Numbered from the stretch's first letter, positions 48,273-60,326 are shown. The stretch: DNA of 64,000 nt from Mycolicibacterium sp. P1-18 (GCF_008329535.1 NZ_NPKR01000002.1:1-64000), one strand, 5' to 3'. The notes: a model not told the origin generated them from the sequence alone. A program made the numbers and translations.

Positions 48273-48274
48273 AC

Positions 48275-49357
48275 ATGCGCGTCCTGGTTGCCATGAGCGG
48301 CGGCGTCGACTCGTCGGTGGCCGCGGCGAGGATGGTCGACGCCGGCCACGACGTCGTGGGCGTCCACCTCGCGCTGTCGTCGGCGCCGGGCACGTTGCGC
48401 ACCGGCTCCCGCGGCTGCTGCTCGAAGGAGGACGCGGGTGACGCCCGGCGCGTCGCCGACATCCTCGACATCCCGTTCTACGTCTGGGACTTCGCCGACC
48501 GCTTCAAGGAAGACGTGATCGACGACTTCGTCGCGTCCTACGCGCGCGGGGAGACCCCGAATCCGTGCGTGCGGTGCAACGAGAAGGTCAAGTTCTCGGC
48601 CCTGTCGGAACGTGCGCTCGCGCTCGGGTTCGACGCGCTGGCCACCGGCCACTACGCCCGCCTCGACCGCGGCCGCCTGCGTCGCGCCGTCGACGGCGAC
48701 AAGGACCAGTCCTACGTTCTCGGCGTGCTGAACGCCCGACAATTGTCGACCGCCGTCTTCCCGGTCGGGGACACCCCCAAGCCGCGAATTCGCGAGGAGG
48801 CCGCCGAGCGCGGCCTGATGGTGGCGGACAAGCCGGACAGCTACGACATCTGCTTCATCCCGTCCGGTGACACCAAGGCGTTCCTCGGCGCGCGCATCGG
48901 CGTGCGGCGAGGTGCCGTGGTCGACGAGGGCGGCGCCGTGCTGGCCGAGCACGACGGCGTGCACGGCTTCACGATCGGACAGCGCAAGGGCCTCGGCATC
49001 GCCGGACCCGGACCCGACGGCCTGCCCCGCTACGTGACGGCGATCGACGCCGAGACCGGCACGGTGCGCGTCGGCGCCGCCACCGATCTCGACGTGTGGC
49101 ACCTGGTGGGCGAACGACCCGTGTTCACCGCCGGGTCGCCGCTGGAGGGGCCCGTGGAGTGCGAGGTGCAGGTCCGTGCGCACGGCGGTCTGGCGGCCGC
49201 CGTGGCGGAGGTCCGCGACGGCGCCCTGGTCGCCACTCTGCGCACCCCCCTGCGCGGGGTTGCGACGGGCCAGACGATGGTGCTCTACCGCCCCGACCCC
49301 GAGGGCGACGAGGTTCTCGCGAGCGCCACGATCGCGGTCGCCGACCAGCAGCGCTAG
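48275..49357 (+). CDS. mnmA: tRNA-specific 2-thiouridylase
   Basis: This is a 360-aa PP-loop enzyme that places the 2-thio group on U34 of Glu, Gln and Lys tRNAs. It has ATP-binding [11 protein letters not shown], the first catalytic Cys in [12 protein letters not shown] and the second in [12 protein letters not shown], with the RGLGIAG-type C-terminal barrel. It starts 3 bp after iscS. Its stop overlaps by 4 bp the stop of the convergent lipoprotein gene. Confidence 0.96.
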   Translation: MRVLVAMSGGVDSSVAAARMVDAGHDVVGVHLALSSAPGTLRTGSRGCCSKEDAGDARRVADILDIPFYVWDFADRFKEDVIDDFVASYARGETPNPCVRCNEKVKFSALSERALALGFDALATGHYARLDRGRLRRAVDGDKDQSYVLGVLNARQLSTAVFPVGDTPKPRIREEAAERGLMVADKPDSYDICFIPSGDTKAFLGARIGVRRGAVVDEGGAVLAEHDGVHGFTIGQRKGLGIAGPGPDGLPRYVTAIDAETGTVRVGAATDLDVWHLVGERPVFTAGSPLEGPVECEVQVRAHGGLAAAVAEVRDGALVATLRTPLRGVATGQTMVLYRPDPEGDEVLASATIAVADQQR

Positions 49358-49992
49358 CCGGGGATGCGCTCCAGGATGTTCGTCATCACGATGTCGGGCA
49401 CCGACTGCGGGTAGGCGCAGAACGTGACCTCCACCAGCACCACCGACTTCAACCGGTAGTCCCGTCCGCACTCGCTGCTGGTGCGGGTGCGGATGGCGTC
49501 GACGTTCGCCGTCCACTCTCCGACGTAGCCGGCGGTCGACGAGCCGCACGCGTCGACCCGCCCGACCAGGCCGTCGAACGCCTCGCGCGCCGCTGCGACG
49601 TCCCGGTACGCCCCAGCGCCCTGCGAGATCAGGGCTCCCTCGGGCGGATTCTGGTAGGTGGTCTTGTGGAAGTCCTCGAGTCGGCGACCGAACGTCTGCG
49701 TCTCGGCGAAGAGCCACGCGCACTGGGGTGGCACGCGGTCGGCGAGCACGTCGACGTCCACGGGTGACTTGCCGTCCATGCTGGGGATGATCGTGAGATC
49801 GTCGCCGCCGCCGGTGATCGCCCGCATCCGGGACTGGTCGAGGAGGACGTCGTCGGCGTCGACGGGGGATCGGGACGGTTCGTCGAATCCCGGTGGGGAG
49901 GCCACGGGCGTCCCGGCGACGGTGGTGCTGCATCCGACCGCGAGCACGGCCGCGCAGACCGCCAGCGGCAACCTCGGACGGGACGCGGACAT
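49354..49992 (-). CDS. LpqA-like lipoprotein with PknH sensor-type domain
   Basis: This is a 212-aa exported protein. The signal peptide ends in the lipobox AVGC (Cys18), followed by [14 protein letters not shown]. The rest matches the extracellular PknH_C-like fold: [29 protein letters not shown], with Cys residues at QCAW, DACGSS, SECGRD and TFCAYP that likely form two disulfides. It is presumably a ligand-binding lipoprotein. The position between mnmA and the MetE-like gene matches Rv3016 (lpqA). Confidence 0.85.
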   Translation of the reverse strand: MSASRPRLPLAVCAAVLAVGCSTTVAGTPVASPPGFDEPSRSPVDADDVLLDQSRMRAITGGGDDLTIIPSMDGKSPVDVDVLADRVPPQCAWLFAETQTFGRRLEDFHKTTYQNPPEGALISQGAGAYRDVAAAREAFDGLVGRVDACGSSTAGYVGEWTANVDAIRTRTSSECGRDYRLKSVVLVEVTFCAYPQSVPDIVMTNILERIPG

Positions 49993-50025
49993 GCCCGACG
50001 GTAACTCGTCACCCCGGTGATCGAA

Positions 50026-50031
50026 TAGTGT
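50026..50031 (+). promoter_or_regulatory. -10 box giving a leaderless start for the MetE-like gene
   Basis: TAGTGT lies 7 bases before GTG 50039 in the divergent gap. Confidence 0.55.
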
Positions 50032-50038
50032 TGGCTCC

Positions 50039-51049
50039 GTGAGCGTTTTCGTCGCGGCAACCGGCATCGGATCCTGGCCAGGCACGACGGCCCGTGAGGC
50101 AGCCGAGGTGGTGGTCGGAGAGCTGCACGAGTTGGCCCATCTCGTCGAGCTGCCCGCCCGCGGTGTGGGGGCCGACACGATCGGCCGCGCCGGCGCCCTT
50201 CTGGTCGACGTCGGCATCGACACCGTGCCCCGCGGCTACCGCCTGGCCCCCGGCCGAAGCTCCGCCCTGCGCCGCGCGGTCAGCCTGCTCGACGAGGACG
50301 TCGACGCCCTCGAGGAGGCGTGGGAGCGAGCGGGCCTGCGCGGTGGGTCGCGCACCGTGAAGGTCCAGGCGCCGGGGCCCATCACGCTGGCGGCACACCT
50401 CGAACTGCCCAACGGTCATCGTGCGATCACCGACGCCGGGGCGGTCCGCGACCTCGCCGACAGCCTCGCCGAAGGTGTCGCTCGGCACCGCTCGGAGCTG
50501 GCCCGCCGGCTCGACGTGCCGGTCGTGGTGCAACTCGACGAGCCGTCCCTGCCCGCCGCGTTGGCCGGGCGCCTCACCGGGGTGACGAGTTTCTCCCCGG
50601 TGCATCCGGTCGACGAGGCGGTGGCTCAGGGCCTGCTCGACGGCTGTGTCGAGCGCATCGGCGGCGAGGTGGCGTTGCACTGCTGTGCCGCCGACCTGCC
50701 GTGGAAGTTGTTGCAGCGCAGTACGTTGACTGCCATCTCGGTCGACGCCGCCACGTTGTCCGCGGCCGATCTGGACGGCATCGGAGAGTTCGTGGAGTCG
50801 GGTCGCGTGGTGATGCTGGGGGTGATCCCGGTGCAGGCGCCCGATCGTCCACCGTCACCGCAGGAGGTAGCCAAGGCCGCCGCGTCGATCACCGACCGCC
50901 TGGGCTTCTCCCGTGAGATTCTCCGGGACCGCACCGGTGTCACGCCGGCCTGCGGTCTCGCCGGCGCGACGGTCGACTGGGCCCGCACCGCGATCGAATT
51001 GGCGCAGAAGGTGGCCGACGGGATTTCCCAGGACCCCAGCGCAGCGTAG
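50039..51049 (+). CDS. MetE C-terminal-domain-like protein (Rv3015c type)
   Basis: This is a 336-aa protein made only of a cobalamin-independent methionine synthase catalytic barrel. It has GSWPGT at the start, KVQAPGPIT, QLDEPSLPAAL, and zinc ligands in LHCC and TPACGL. The N-terminal folate-binding half of true MetE is missing, so it is a core-type methyltransferase or a uroporphyrinogen-decarboxylase-fold relative with an unknown methyl donor. The GTG start has a TAGTGT box 7 bases upstream. It lies near ligA, as Rv3015c does. Confidence 0.88.
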   Translation: MSVFVAATGIGSWPGTTAREAAEVVVGELHELAHLVELPARGVGADTIGRAGALLVDVGIDTVPRGYRLAPGRSSALRRAVSLLDEDVDALEEAWERAGLRGGSRTVKVQAPGPITLAAHLELPNGHRAITDAGAVRDLADSLAEGVARHRSELARRLDVPVVVQLDEPSLPAALAGRLTGVTSFSPVHPVDEAVAQGLLDGCVERIGGEVALHCCAADLPWKLLQRSTLTAISVDAATLSAADLDGIGEFVESGRVVMLGVIPVQAPDRPPSPQEVAKAAASITDRLGFSREILRDRTGVTPACGLAGATVDWARTAIELAQKVADGISQDPSAA

Positions 51050-51085
51050 GGTTTGCTCAGTTACCCCAATCGGTCAGGGAGGGCC

Positions 51086-51838
51086 GTGGTCACCTCGACG
51101 ATGCGCCTGGCGGCCGGTGTCGCCGTTGCCGTGGCGATCACCGTTGCCGGTGGCCCCAGCGTGGCCGTGGCCGTTGCCGACCCCGGGTACGCCGGACCGT
51201 CGAGCCACTCCCGCGACGGCGGACATTCCCGCGGTGAGCGCCACTATCCGCGACGTCCCGTACGTGATCGTGGGCCACGGGGCGACGACCGTCCCGACCG
51301 CCCCGGCAGCCGTCCCGGCGGGCAGGTCACCCCGGGCCTGGTCTCGGCGCCCCTCGCGCCGACACCGGCGACGTCGGGCGGGGGTGTCTCGATTGCGGCG
51401 CCCGCCGCTCAAATCGTCGTGCCCGTGTCCCCGCCAACCGCCAGGACCGGCCGCGGTGGCGTCGGTCCCGTGCGCCCGGCGGCCACTCGTCCGACGCCGC
51501 GCGTCGTCGTCGGCAACGGACGTCCGCCGGCCCCGGTGCGCGTCCCCGTCGACGCCGCCGCCCCGCCGGTCCCGCCGCGTGCGATCGTGGCGGTGCCGCC
51601 GCCCGTCGCGCCGATCGCCGTGACCGTCGCGGCGCCCGCGCCCATGACGGTTCGGACCGCGCCCGCACCACGGTTGCACCTACCGGCGCCCCGGCCGTGG
51701 GAGGCGGTGCGGCCGGGCTGGCCCACCGGCACCATCTTCGGCATCGCCGGTCTGCTCCTGGCGCCGATCGCCGGAATGTGGCTCGGTCACCGGCAGGCCC
51801 GCGCGAGCAAGTCGGCCTCCCAGCTCGTCAGCCGGTAG
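51086..51838 (+). CDS. Exported Pro-rich protein with C-terminal membrane segment and GHRQARA tail
   Basis: This is a 250-aa protein without a known domain. The GTG at 51086 follows GGGAGGG. A signal-peptide-like segment (MRLAAGVAVAVAITVAGG) is followed by an Arg/Asp-rich stretch and a long Pro/Ala/Val low-complexity region. The C-terminus is a hydrophobic helix (TIFGIAGLLLAPIAGMWLG) ending GHRQARASK. The same helix-plus-motif ending occurs in the exported protein at 43973. A TAGGGT box at 51047-51052 overlaps the previous gene's stop. It is likely an envelope protein held by a C-terminal anchor. Confidence 0.72.
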   Translation: MVTSTMRLAAGVAVAVAITVAGGPSVAVAVADPGYAGPSSHSRDGGHSRGERHYPRRPVRDRGPRGDDRPDRPGSRPGGQVTPGLVSAPLAPTPATSGGGVSIAAPAAQIVVPVSPPTARTGRGGVGPVRPAATRPTPRVVVGNGRPPAPVRVPVDAAAPPVPPRAIVAVPPPVAPIAVTVAAPAPMTVRTAPAPRLHLPAPRPWEAVRPGWPTGTIFGIAGLLLAPIAGMWLGHRQARASKSASQLVSR

Positions 51839-52229
51839 GGCCCGCCTTCGGCGCGTAGAGCTGGATGAGGTTGCCGCACGTGTCGTCGAACACCGCGACC
51901 ATTCCCTCCCCGACGTCGACCGGTGCCTGGGTGAAGACGACGCCACGCTCGACCAGGCGACGGTATTCCGCGTCCAGGTCGTCGACGACGAACTGCGCCA
52001 ACGGAATTCCGTCGGCGACGAGGGCCTCCCGGTACGGCTTCACCGCCGGGTGTCGGCTCGGTTCCAGCAGCAGCTCGGGCCCGTCGGGTGAATCCGGCGA
52101 CACCACGGTCAGCCACGAGTCCGGCCCGAGCGGGACGTCGCGGCGCGTCACGAAACCGAGAACGTCGGTGTAAAACGCCAGGGCCGCCCGTTGGTCGTCG
52201 ACGAAGACACTCGTCAGGTGGATCTTCAC
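51828..52229 (-). CDS. VOC (glyoxalase/bleomycin-resistance) family protein
   Basis: This is a 133-aa protein with two beta-alpha-beta3 halves. FVDDQRAALAFYTDVLGF opens the first, and FVVDDLDAEYRRLVERGV opens the second, ending DDTCGNLIQLYAP. Metal ligands in the second half are plausible. The chemistry is unknown. The start overlaps the acyl-CoA ligase stop (ATGA, reverse strand), so the two are co-translated. Its 3' end overlaps the convergent exported-protein gene by 11 bp. Confidence 0.87.
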   Translation of the reverse strand: MKIHLTSVFVDDQRAALAFYTDVLGFVTRRDVPLGPDSWLTVVSPDSPDGPELLLEPSRHPAVKPYREALVADGIPLAQFVVDDLDAEYRRLVERGVVFTQAPVDVGEGMVAVFDDTCGNLIQLYAPKAGPTG

Positions 52230-53833
52230 GACGTCCGCAGATCCTTCCGCAGAATCTTGCCCGACGCGGACTTGGGGATCGCGTCGATGAAGGCCACCTG
52301 CCGCACCTTCTTGTAGGGGGCGACGTTCTCGGCGACGAAGTCCATCACCTCGCGCTCGGTCAACTCGGCCCCGGATTGCTTGACCACGAACGCCTTTGGC
52401 ACTTCTTCACCGGACTCCGAGTCGGTGACGCCGATGACGGCGGCATCGGCGACGGCCGGATGGGTCAGCAGCACCGCCTCCAGCTCGGCAGGCGGAACCT
52501 GATACCCCTTGTACTTGATCAGCTCCTTGAGCCGGTCGACGATGTAGACGCATCCCGACGAGTCGACGCGGGCGACGTCCCCGGTGTGCAGGAATCCGTC
52601 GTCGTCGATGGTCGAGCGGGTGGCCTCGTCGTTGTTGAGATAGCCGGGCATCACGTTGGGACCCTTGAACCACAGCTCGCCGGTCTCGCTGAGTCCTGAT
52701 GCAGGAGGGTCGATTTCGTTACCGGCCTCGTCGACGATCTTGCTGACGGCGTTCGGCACGGTCCATCCGCAGGAGCTCAACGGCGCGACGGTGCCGATGA
52801 GATCCAGGCCGCCGTCGAAGGGTGCGACGTGGCTGACGGGGCTGAGCTCGCTCATCCCGTAGCCCTGTACCACCTGGCACCCGAGCCGCTCCTTGACGGC
52901 ACGACCCAGGTCCTCGTCCAGCGGCGCCGCGCCGGACATGATCCCGCGCAGGCTCGACAGATCGTACTTCTCGACGACGGGATGCTTGGCCAGGGCGACC
53001 GCGACGGGTGGCGCGATGAAGGCGTACGTGCACCGGTGAGTCTGAATGTTCTCGAGGAACTCTAGCAGGTCGAAGCTGGGCATGATGACCAACCGGGCGC
53101 GGGCGTGCATGGCGGCGTTCAGGAGCACCGTCATGCCGTAGATGTGGAAGAAGGGCAGCACGGCGAGGATTCGGTCGTCGGCCCGCATGCCCTGCAGGGG
53201 ACGGATCTGGGCGACGTTGGCCGCCAGGTTGTGGTGCGTGAGCATCACGCCCTTCGGATTTCCCGTCGTCCCCGAGCTGTAGGGCAGCGCCGCGAGGTGC
53301 GTGGCCGGGTCGAACGTCACCTTCGGCGCCGTCAGCGCGGGGCCGAGCAGGTCTTCCGCGTTGGGATGTCCGTCGGTGGCCTCGCCCGGACCGTCGAGCA
53401 CGACGACCCGGTCGGCGGAGAGCCCGATCGAGGCGGCGCCGTCGGCGGCCTGAGCGACCAACGGGGTCACCGTGATCAGCATCGACGCCTTCGCGTCGGT
53501 CAGCTGCTTGGCGATGTCCTTGGCGGTGAACAGCGCGTTGATGGTGGTGGCGGTGGCGCCGGCGCGCAGGATGCCGTGAAACGCAATCGCGAACGCCGAA
53601 CTGTTGGGGGACAGCAGTCCGACGACGTCGCCGACGCCGATGCCCCGGGCGGCCAGCGCTCCCGCGAAGGCGTCGACGCGGGCGAGCATGTCGCGGTACG
53701 TCGTCTCGGCACCGGTCTTGGCGTCGACCAGCGCGACGCGCTCGGCGTCCTGGTCGTCGAGGTCGGCGAACAGGTAGTCGTACAGGTTGGTGGTGGGAAC
53801 GTGGACCTGGGGGAAGGGGCTCGAGAAACTCAT
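52226..53833 (-). CDS. Acyl-CoA ligase, 4-coumarate-CoA ligase-like (FadD)
   Basis: This is a 535-aa adenylate-forming enzyme. The P-loop-like motif is LPYSSGTTGNPKGVML. A5 is in QGYGMSELSPVS, A7-A8 is TGDVARVDSSGCVYIVDRLKELIKYKGYQVPPAELE, and the A10 catalytic Lys is in SASGKILRKDLR. It activates a carboxylic acid as acyl-AMP then acyl-CoA. The overall pattern is closest to 4CL-type ligases rather than the long-chain fatty acyl-AMP ligases. The downstream VOC gene is translationally coupled. Confidence 0.92.
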   Translation of the reverse strand: MSFSSPFPQVHVPTTNLYDYLFADLDDQDAERVALVDAKTGAETTYRDMLARVDAFAGALAARGIGVGDVVGLLSPNSSAFAIAFHGILRAGATATTINALFTAKDIAKQLTDAKASMLITVTPLVAQAADGAASIGLSADRVVVLDGPGEATDGHPNAEDLLGPALTAPKVTFDPATHLAALPYSSGTTGNPKGVMLTHHNLAANVAQIRPLQGMRADDRILAVLPFFHIYGMTVLLNAAMHARARLVIMPSFDLLEFLENIQTHRCTYAFIAPPVAVALAKHPVVEKYDLSSLRGIMSGAAPLDEDLGRAVKERLGCQVVQGYGMSELSPVSHVAPFDGGLDLIGTVAPLSSCGWTVPNAVSKIVDEAGNEIDPPASGLSETGELWFKGPNVMPGYLNNDEATRSTIDDDGFLHTGDVARVDSSGCVYIVDRLKELIKYKGYQVPPAELEAVLLTHPAVADAAVIGVTDSESGEEVPKAFVVKQSGAELTEREVMDFVAENVAPYKKVRQVAFIDAIPKSASGKILRKDLRTS

Positions 53834-53870
53834 CGTGCCTCCGATCGAACCATGGCCAACTGTGTGCCGG

Positions 53871-54266
53871 TCAACGTTCGTCCAGCTCCTTCCGAAACCT
53901 CGCGGGTGCGACCAACCGGTAGGAGGCGTCGACGAGTTCGCGAACCTCGTTCCAGTCCACCGTCGCGACGGTGAAGTCCAGACCCAGCCAGCCGGACACT
54001 CCCACGTAGGCGGGGTAGAAGAACCGTTCGTCGCGTTGGAGTGCGGCGCGGTCGGACTCCTCCACCTTGACCATCACGCACTGGTTCACCGCGGTCATCT
54101 CGCCGGTCTGCTTGGTGCTGCCGCCGTACACGGCGAACATCTTGGTGGCGAAGAAGCCGGGCCTGCCGTGGGAGACCTTCTCGTGCGCCCCGGGATAGCC
54201 GAGGGCGATCTCGCGCAGTTCGGGCAACCCGGGATCGTCGTCGTCGAACATGACCGGATGCGGCAC
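53871..54266 (-). CDS. MmcQ/YjbR family protein
   Basis: This is a 131-aa protein with the YjbR fold pattern: ALGYPGAHEKVSHGRPGFFATKMFAVYGG, VMVKVEESDRAALQRDERFFYPAYVGVSGWLGLDF and the final ASYRLVAPARFRKEL. The family is CyaY/DNA-binding-like and of unclear function. It lies upstream of the acyl-CoA ligase on the same strand and divergent from ligA. Confidence 0.87.
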   Translation of the reverse strand: MPHPVMFDDDDPGLPELREIALGYPGAHEKVSHGRPGFFATKMFAVYGGSTKQTGEMTAVNQCVMVKVEESDRAALQRDERFFYPAYVGVSGWLGLDFTVATVDWNEVRELVDASYRLVAPARFRKELDER

Positions 54267-54309
54267 GACGCCAGGGTATCGCCCGATCTGAAGTGTCCGT
54301 GCCCTCCGA

Positions 54310-56379
<2,070 letters not shown>

Positions 56380-56442
56380 TCGCCGGTTTGTCGCGGGCCT
56401 CGGGGGGAATGCCTGGGGGACCCGACTTCGAGGAGGCTGACG

Positions 56443-56700
56443 ATGGCAGCGATTTGCGACACCTGCGGCAACCACTACGACAAGGCGTTCACCGTGACGT
56501 GGGTCGACGGCCGTACTGCGACGTTCGACAGCGTCGAGTGCGCCGCGGCCCAACTGGCTCCCGAGTGCGCACACTGTGGGTGCCGGATCCTCGGCCACGG
56601 CGTCGAGACGGAGGACGCGATCTTCTGCTGCGCGCACTGTGCCCGCAAGGACAGCAACGCCGACGTCAACGACCGCTTTCCGGTGCCGGCCGGCGGCTGA
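56443..56700 (+). CDS. Cys-rich small protein, zinc-ribbon or metallothionein-like
   Basis: This 85-aa protein has nine Cys (5, 8, 33, 42, 45, 47, 62, 63, 66) and four nearby His. A first CxxC (CDTC) and a second cluster CAHCGC...FCCAHCA recall prokaryotic metallothionein-type metal clusters, and the second half resembles Pseudomonas BmtA in spacing. It should bind Zn or Cu. A GAGGAGG site at 56429-56435 precedes the ATG. It follows ligA and converges with the ACT protein gene, stopping 3 bp short of it. Confidence 0.8.
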   Translation: MAAICDTCGNHYDKAFTVTWVDGRTATFDSVECAAAQLAPECAHCGCRILGHGVETEDAIFCCAHCARKDSNADVNDRFPVPAGG

Positions 56701-56703
56701 CCG

Positions 56704-57363
56704 TCAGCGCAGGATGGTCGCGACGATGCCGCTGAGGTAGCCCAGCCGGGCCACCTCCGACGGGCGGAACGCGGGTCCGCCGGGTCGGCCGAGAACCACC
56801 GCGGTGGCGTGGTCGCCCAGGGGCGCCGCAGCCAGTGTGGTGTCGAAGTCGCGCCACACCCGAGGGACCCACTCGGCCGTGCCGTCCAACGCCTCGGCGT
56901 GCTCCAGTGGCAGCCAGGGCGCCGACTCGGCGGCGGTCTCGGGCACCCCGTGGCTGCCCGCCACCATCTGGACCCCGTCGTCCTCCCGCCGCATGACCAT
57001 GCACCAGCCCACCCGCAGCACCTTGGGCGCCTCGTCCACCAGCACCTGCAGCTTGGTCTGCTTGCCGCGCGCTGCGGCGATGTGGTCGATCAACTCCAGC
57101 TCGCGGTGGGCCTCCAGCAGGCCGGTGTGCGGTCGAATGCTGTCGACGTAGACGCCGTGGAGCTTCTCGGCGGCCGTGATCAGCATGTCCGGCATGGCGC
57201 CTGGCGGCAGGTCGACGACCAGGTCGTCCACGGCGTAACCGGCGGCGCGCTCCACGACGTCGAGCGAGAGGATGTCGGCTCCGACCGAGCCGAGTGCCAC
57301 GGCCAGGGAACCCAGGCTGCCCGGCCTGTCTTCCAGTTCGACCCGCAGGAGATATGACGGCAC
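56704..57363 (-). CDS. ACT-domain protein (Rv3013 type)
   Basis: This is a 219-aa protein. An N-terminal ACT domain ([36 protein letters not shown]) is followed by a GAF/PAS-sized C-terminal region with [12 protein letters not shown] and [14 protein letters not shown]. It probably senses an amino acid. GTG 57363 matches the conserved N-terminus of the M. tuberculosis protein; the frame extends further upstream but without similarity. It is divergent from gatC. Confidence 0.87.
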   Translation of the reverse strand: MPSYLLRVELEDRPGSLGSLAVALGSVGADILSLDVVERAAGYAVDDLVVDLPPGAMPDMLITAAEKLHGVYVDSIRPHTGLLEAHRELELIDHIAAARGKQTKLQVLVDEAPKVLRVGWCMVMRREDDGVQMVAGSHGVPETAAESAPWLPLEHAEALDGTAEWVPRVWRDFDTTLAAAPLGDHATAVVLGRPGGPAFRPSEVARLGYLSGIVATILR

Positions 57364-57451
57364 GGGCAACACTGTTTCACGGAGGATGGGAGCGGAGCGA
57401 CTCGAAAGCCGCCCCGGGCAGGCTCCGGCGAGACCCGCCAACCGCGGTGAC

Positions 57452-57457
57452 TAGGCT
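57452..57457 (+). promoter_or_regulatory. -10 box for the leaderless gatC start
   Basis: TAGGCT lies 8 bases before GTG 57466 in the gap to the divergent ACT gene. Confidence 0.6.
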
Positions 57458-57465
57458 TCGGTGTC

Positions 57466-57765
57466 GTGTCGCAGATCTCGCGGGACGACGTCGCCCACCT
57501 GGCACGTCTGGCCCGTCTCACCCTGACCGACGGCGAACTCGACGGTTTCGCCGGCCAACTCGACGCCATCTTGGAGCACGTCAGCCGAATTCAAGCGGTC
57601 GACGTGACGGGGGTGGAGGCCACCGACAATCCCCTCAAGGACGTCAACGTGACCCGGCCCGACGCCGTCGTACCCAGCCTCACCCAGGAGCAGGCGTTGT
57701 CCGCGGCTCCCAACGCCGTCGACGGCCGGTTCGCGGTGCCGCGCATCCTCGGGGAGGAGCAGTGA
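57466..57765 (+). CDS. gatC: Asp/Glu-tRNA amidotransferase subunit C
   Basis: This 99-aa subunit has the motif [36 protein letters not shown]. GatC wraps GatA and GatB. The stop overlaps the gatA start (GTGA). A TAGGCT box precedes the GTG start. Confidence 0.96.
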   Translation: MSQISRDDVAHLARLARLTLTDGELDGFAGQLDAILEHVSRIQAVDVTGVEATDNPLKDVNVTRPDAVVPSLTQEQALSAAPNAVDGRFAVPRILGEEQ

Positions 57766-59246
57766 GCGACCTGATTCGACTGGACGCCGCCACCCTCGGC
57801 GCCAAGATCGCCGACAAGGAGGTCAGTTCGACGGAGGTCGTCCAGGCCCACCTCGACCAGATCGCCGCCACCGACGACCGGTACCACGCCTTCCTGCACG
57901 TCGCGGGTGACGAAGCGCTCGCCGCGGCGGCCCGGGTCGACGCCGCCGTCGCCGCCGGCGAGTCCCTGCCCTCACCGCTGGCCGGCGTCCCGCTCGCACT
58001 AAAGGACGTCTTCACCACCGCCGACATGCCGACCACCTGCGGCTCGAAGATCCTCGAGGGGTGGCGTTCTCCATACGACGCGACCGTGACCGTGCGCCTT
58101 CGGGCGGCGGGCATCCCCATCCTGGGCAAGACCAACATGGACGAGTTCGCCATGGGCAGCTCGACGGAGAACTCGGCCTACGGGCCCACCCGCAACCCGT
58201 GGAACGTCGAGCGCGTGCCCGGTGGCTCGGGCGGCGGCAGCGCCGCGGCACTCGCCGCCTTCCAGGCGCCGCTGGCCATCGGCTCCGACACGGGTGGCTC
58301 CATCCGTCAGCCGGCGGCGCTCACCGCCACCGTCGGCGTCAAGCCGACCTACGGCACGGTGTCGCGTTACGGGCTCATCGCCTGTGCGTCGTCGCTGGAC
58401 CAGGGCGGTCCTTGCGCACGCACCGTGCTCGACACGGCCCTGCTGCACCAGGTCATCGCGGGCCACGATGCGCGGGACTCGACCTCGGTCGCGGCCGCGG
58501 TCCCCGACGTCGTGGCGGCCGCCAGGGCGGGTGCTGGCGGGGATCTCGCCGGTGTCCGCGTCGGCATCGTCAAGCAGCTGCGCAGCGGTGAGGGCTACCA
58601 GCCGGGCGTGCTGGACTCGTTTAACGCTGCGGTCGAGCAGCTCACCGCGCTGGGCGCCGAGGTCAGCGAAGTGGACTGCCCGAACTTCGACTACTCGATG
58701 GCGGCCTACTACCTGATCCTGCCGTCGGAGGTGTCGAGCAACCTCGCCCGCTTCGACGCGATGCGCTACGGGCTGCGGGTCGGCGACGACGGCACCCACA
58801 GTGCCGAAGAAGTGATGGCGATGACCAGGGCCGCCGGATTTGGTCCAGAAGTCAAGCGTCGCATCATGATTGGCACCTACGCGCTGTCTGCCGGTTATTA
58901 CGACGCGTACTACAACCAGGCGCAGAAGGTGCGGACGTTGATCGCCCAGGACCTGGAGCGCGCCTACCAAAGCGTCGACGTCCTGGTCTCGCCCGCCACG
59001 CCGACCACGGCGTTCCCCCTCGGCGAGAAGGTCGACGATCCGCTCGCGATGTACCTGTTCGACCTGTGCACGCTGCCCCTGAACCTTGCCGGGCACTGCG
59101 GAATGTCGGTCCCGTCGGGGCTCGCCGAGGACGACGGATTGCCCGTTGGCCTGCAGATCATGGCGCCCGCACTGGCCGACGACAGGCTCTACCGCGTCGG
59201 TGCCGCCTATGAGGCGGCCCGCGGTGCGCTGCCGACGGCGATCTGA
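57762..59246 (+). CDS. gatA: Asp/Glu-tRNA amidotransferase subunit A
   Basis: This 494-aa amidase-family enzyme releases ammonia from glutamine. The Ser-cisSer-Lys triad is visible as Lys in [10 protein letters not shown], the first Ser in [13 protein letters not shown] and the nucleophile in [14 protein letters not shown]. It transfers ammonia through GatB to misacylated tRNA. GTG 57762 overlaps the gatC stop. It is separated from gatB by pfkA, as in M. tuberculosis. Confidence 0.97.
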   Translation: MSDLIRLDAATLGAKIADKEVSSTEVVQAHLDQIAATDDRYHAFLHVAGDEALAAAARVDAAVAAGESLPSPLAGVPLALKDVFTTADMPTTCGSKILEGWRSPYDATVTVRLRAAGIPILGKTNMDEFAMGSSTENSAYGPTRNPWNVERVPGGSGGGSAAALAAFQAPLAIGSDTGGSIRQPAALTATVGVKPTYGTVSRYGLIACASSLDQGGPCARTVLDTALLHQVIAGHDARDSTSVAAAVPDVVAAARAGAGGDLAGVRVGIVKQLRSGEGYQPGVLDSFNAAVEQLTALGAEVSEVDCPNFDYSMAAYYLILPSEVSSNLARFDAMRYGLRVGDDGTHSAEEVMAMTRAAGFGPEVKRRIMIGTYALSAGYYDAYYNQAQKVRTLIAQDLERAYQSVDVLVSPATPTTAFPLGEKVDDPLAMYLFDLCTLPLNLAGHCGMSVPSGLAEDDGLPVGLQIMAPALADDRLYRVGAAYEAARGALPTAI

Positions 59247-59263
59247 CGGGGGAGGATAGAGGC

Positions 59264-60295
59264 ATGCGGATTGGAGTTCTCACCGGCGGCGGCGACTGTC
59301 CCGGCCTGAATGCGGTCATCAGGGCCGTCGTGCGGACCTGCGACGTGCGGTACAACTCGTCGGTGGTCGGGTTCCTCGACGGCTGGCGGGGCCTCATGGA
59401 GGATCGCCGCATCCAGCTCGCCAACGACGATCGCAACGACCGGCTGCTCTCCAAGGGCGGCACCATCCTCGGCACCGCCCGGGTCAACCCGGACAAGCTG
59501 CTGGCCGGCCTGGACCAGATCAAGCAGACGATGGAGGACAACGGGATCGACGTCTTGATCCCCATCGGCGGCGAGGGCACCCTCACGGCGGCGCACTGGC
59601 TGTCCGAGGAGAACGTGCCCGTCGTCGGCGTGCCGAAGACCATCGACAACGACATCGACTGCACCGACGTGACCTTCGGCCACGACACGGCGCTCCAGGT
59701 CGCCACCGACGCGATCGACCGGCTGCACAGCACCGCCGAGTCCCATCAGCGGGTGATGCTCGTCGAGGTGATGGGCCGCCACGCGGGCTGGATCGCGTTG
59801 AACGCCGGGCTGGCCTCCGGTGCGCACATGACCCTCATTCCCGAGCAGCCCTTCGACGTCGAAGAGGTCTGCCGGCTGATCAAACAGCGCTTCGTCCGGG
59901 GTGATTCGCACTTCATCTGCGTCGTCGCCGAGGGCGCAAAGCCGGCCGAGGGCTCGATGCAGCTGCGCGACGGCGGCATCGACGAATTCGGCCACGTGCG
60001 GTTCACCGGCGTGGCCCACCAGTTGGGCGTCGAGATCGAGAAGCGAATCAAGAAGGAAGTGCGCACCACGGTGCTGGGCCACGTCCAGCGCGGCGGCACC
60101 CCGACCGCGTACGACCGGGTGCTGGCCACGCGCTTCGGCGTCAACGCCGCCGACGCGGCGCACTCCGGCGAGTACGGAATGATGGTGTCGCTGCGCGGGC
60201 AGGAGATCGGCCGGGTCCCGCTGGCCGAGGCCGTCAAGCAGCTGAAGCTGGTGCCGCAGGGCCGCTACGTCGACGCCGCCGAGTTCTTCGGCTGA
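59264..60295 (+). CDS. pfkA: 6-phosphofructokinase
   Basis: This 343-aa enzyme catalyses the committed step of glycolysis. It has [22 protein letters not shown] (Gly at the position that selects ATP rather than pyrophosphate), PKTIDNDI with the catalytic Asp, and [21 protein letters not shown] ribosome site lies before the ATG, 17 bp after gatA. Confidence 0.95.
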   Translation: MRIGVLTGGGDCPGLNAVIRAVVRTCDVRYNSSVVGFLDGWRGLMEDRRIQLANDDRNDRLLSKGGTILGTARVNPDKLLAGLDQIKQTMEDNGIDVLIPIGGEGTLTAAHWLSEENVPVVGVPKTIDNDIDCTDVTFGHDTALQVATDAIDRLHSTAESHQRVMLVEVMGRHAGWIALNAGLASGAHMTLIPEQPFDVEEVCRLIKQRFVRGDSHFICVVAEGAKPAEGSMQLRDGGIDEFGHVRFTGVAHQLGVEIEKRIKKEVRTTVLGHVQRGGTPTAYDRVLATRFGVNAADAAHSGEYGMMVSLRGQEIGRVPLAEAVKQLKLVPQGRYVDAAEFFG

Positions 60296-60314
60296 GCCCT
60301 TCGGGCCCACTAAC

Positions 60315-60320
60315 TAGGAT
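60315..60320 (+). promoter_or_regulatory. -10 box giving a leaderless start for gatB
   Basis: TAGGAT lies 6 bases before ATG 60327. Confidence 0.65.
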
Positions 60321-60326
60321 CGAGTC

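Noticed and set aside
46232..48274. Long 5' extension of the mnmA frame (1041 aa in total)
   Set aside because: The extension is the alternative frame of the acyltransferase and cysteine desulfurase genes. MnmA similarity begins exactly at [14 protein letters not shown] at 48275.
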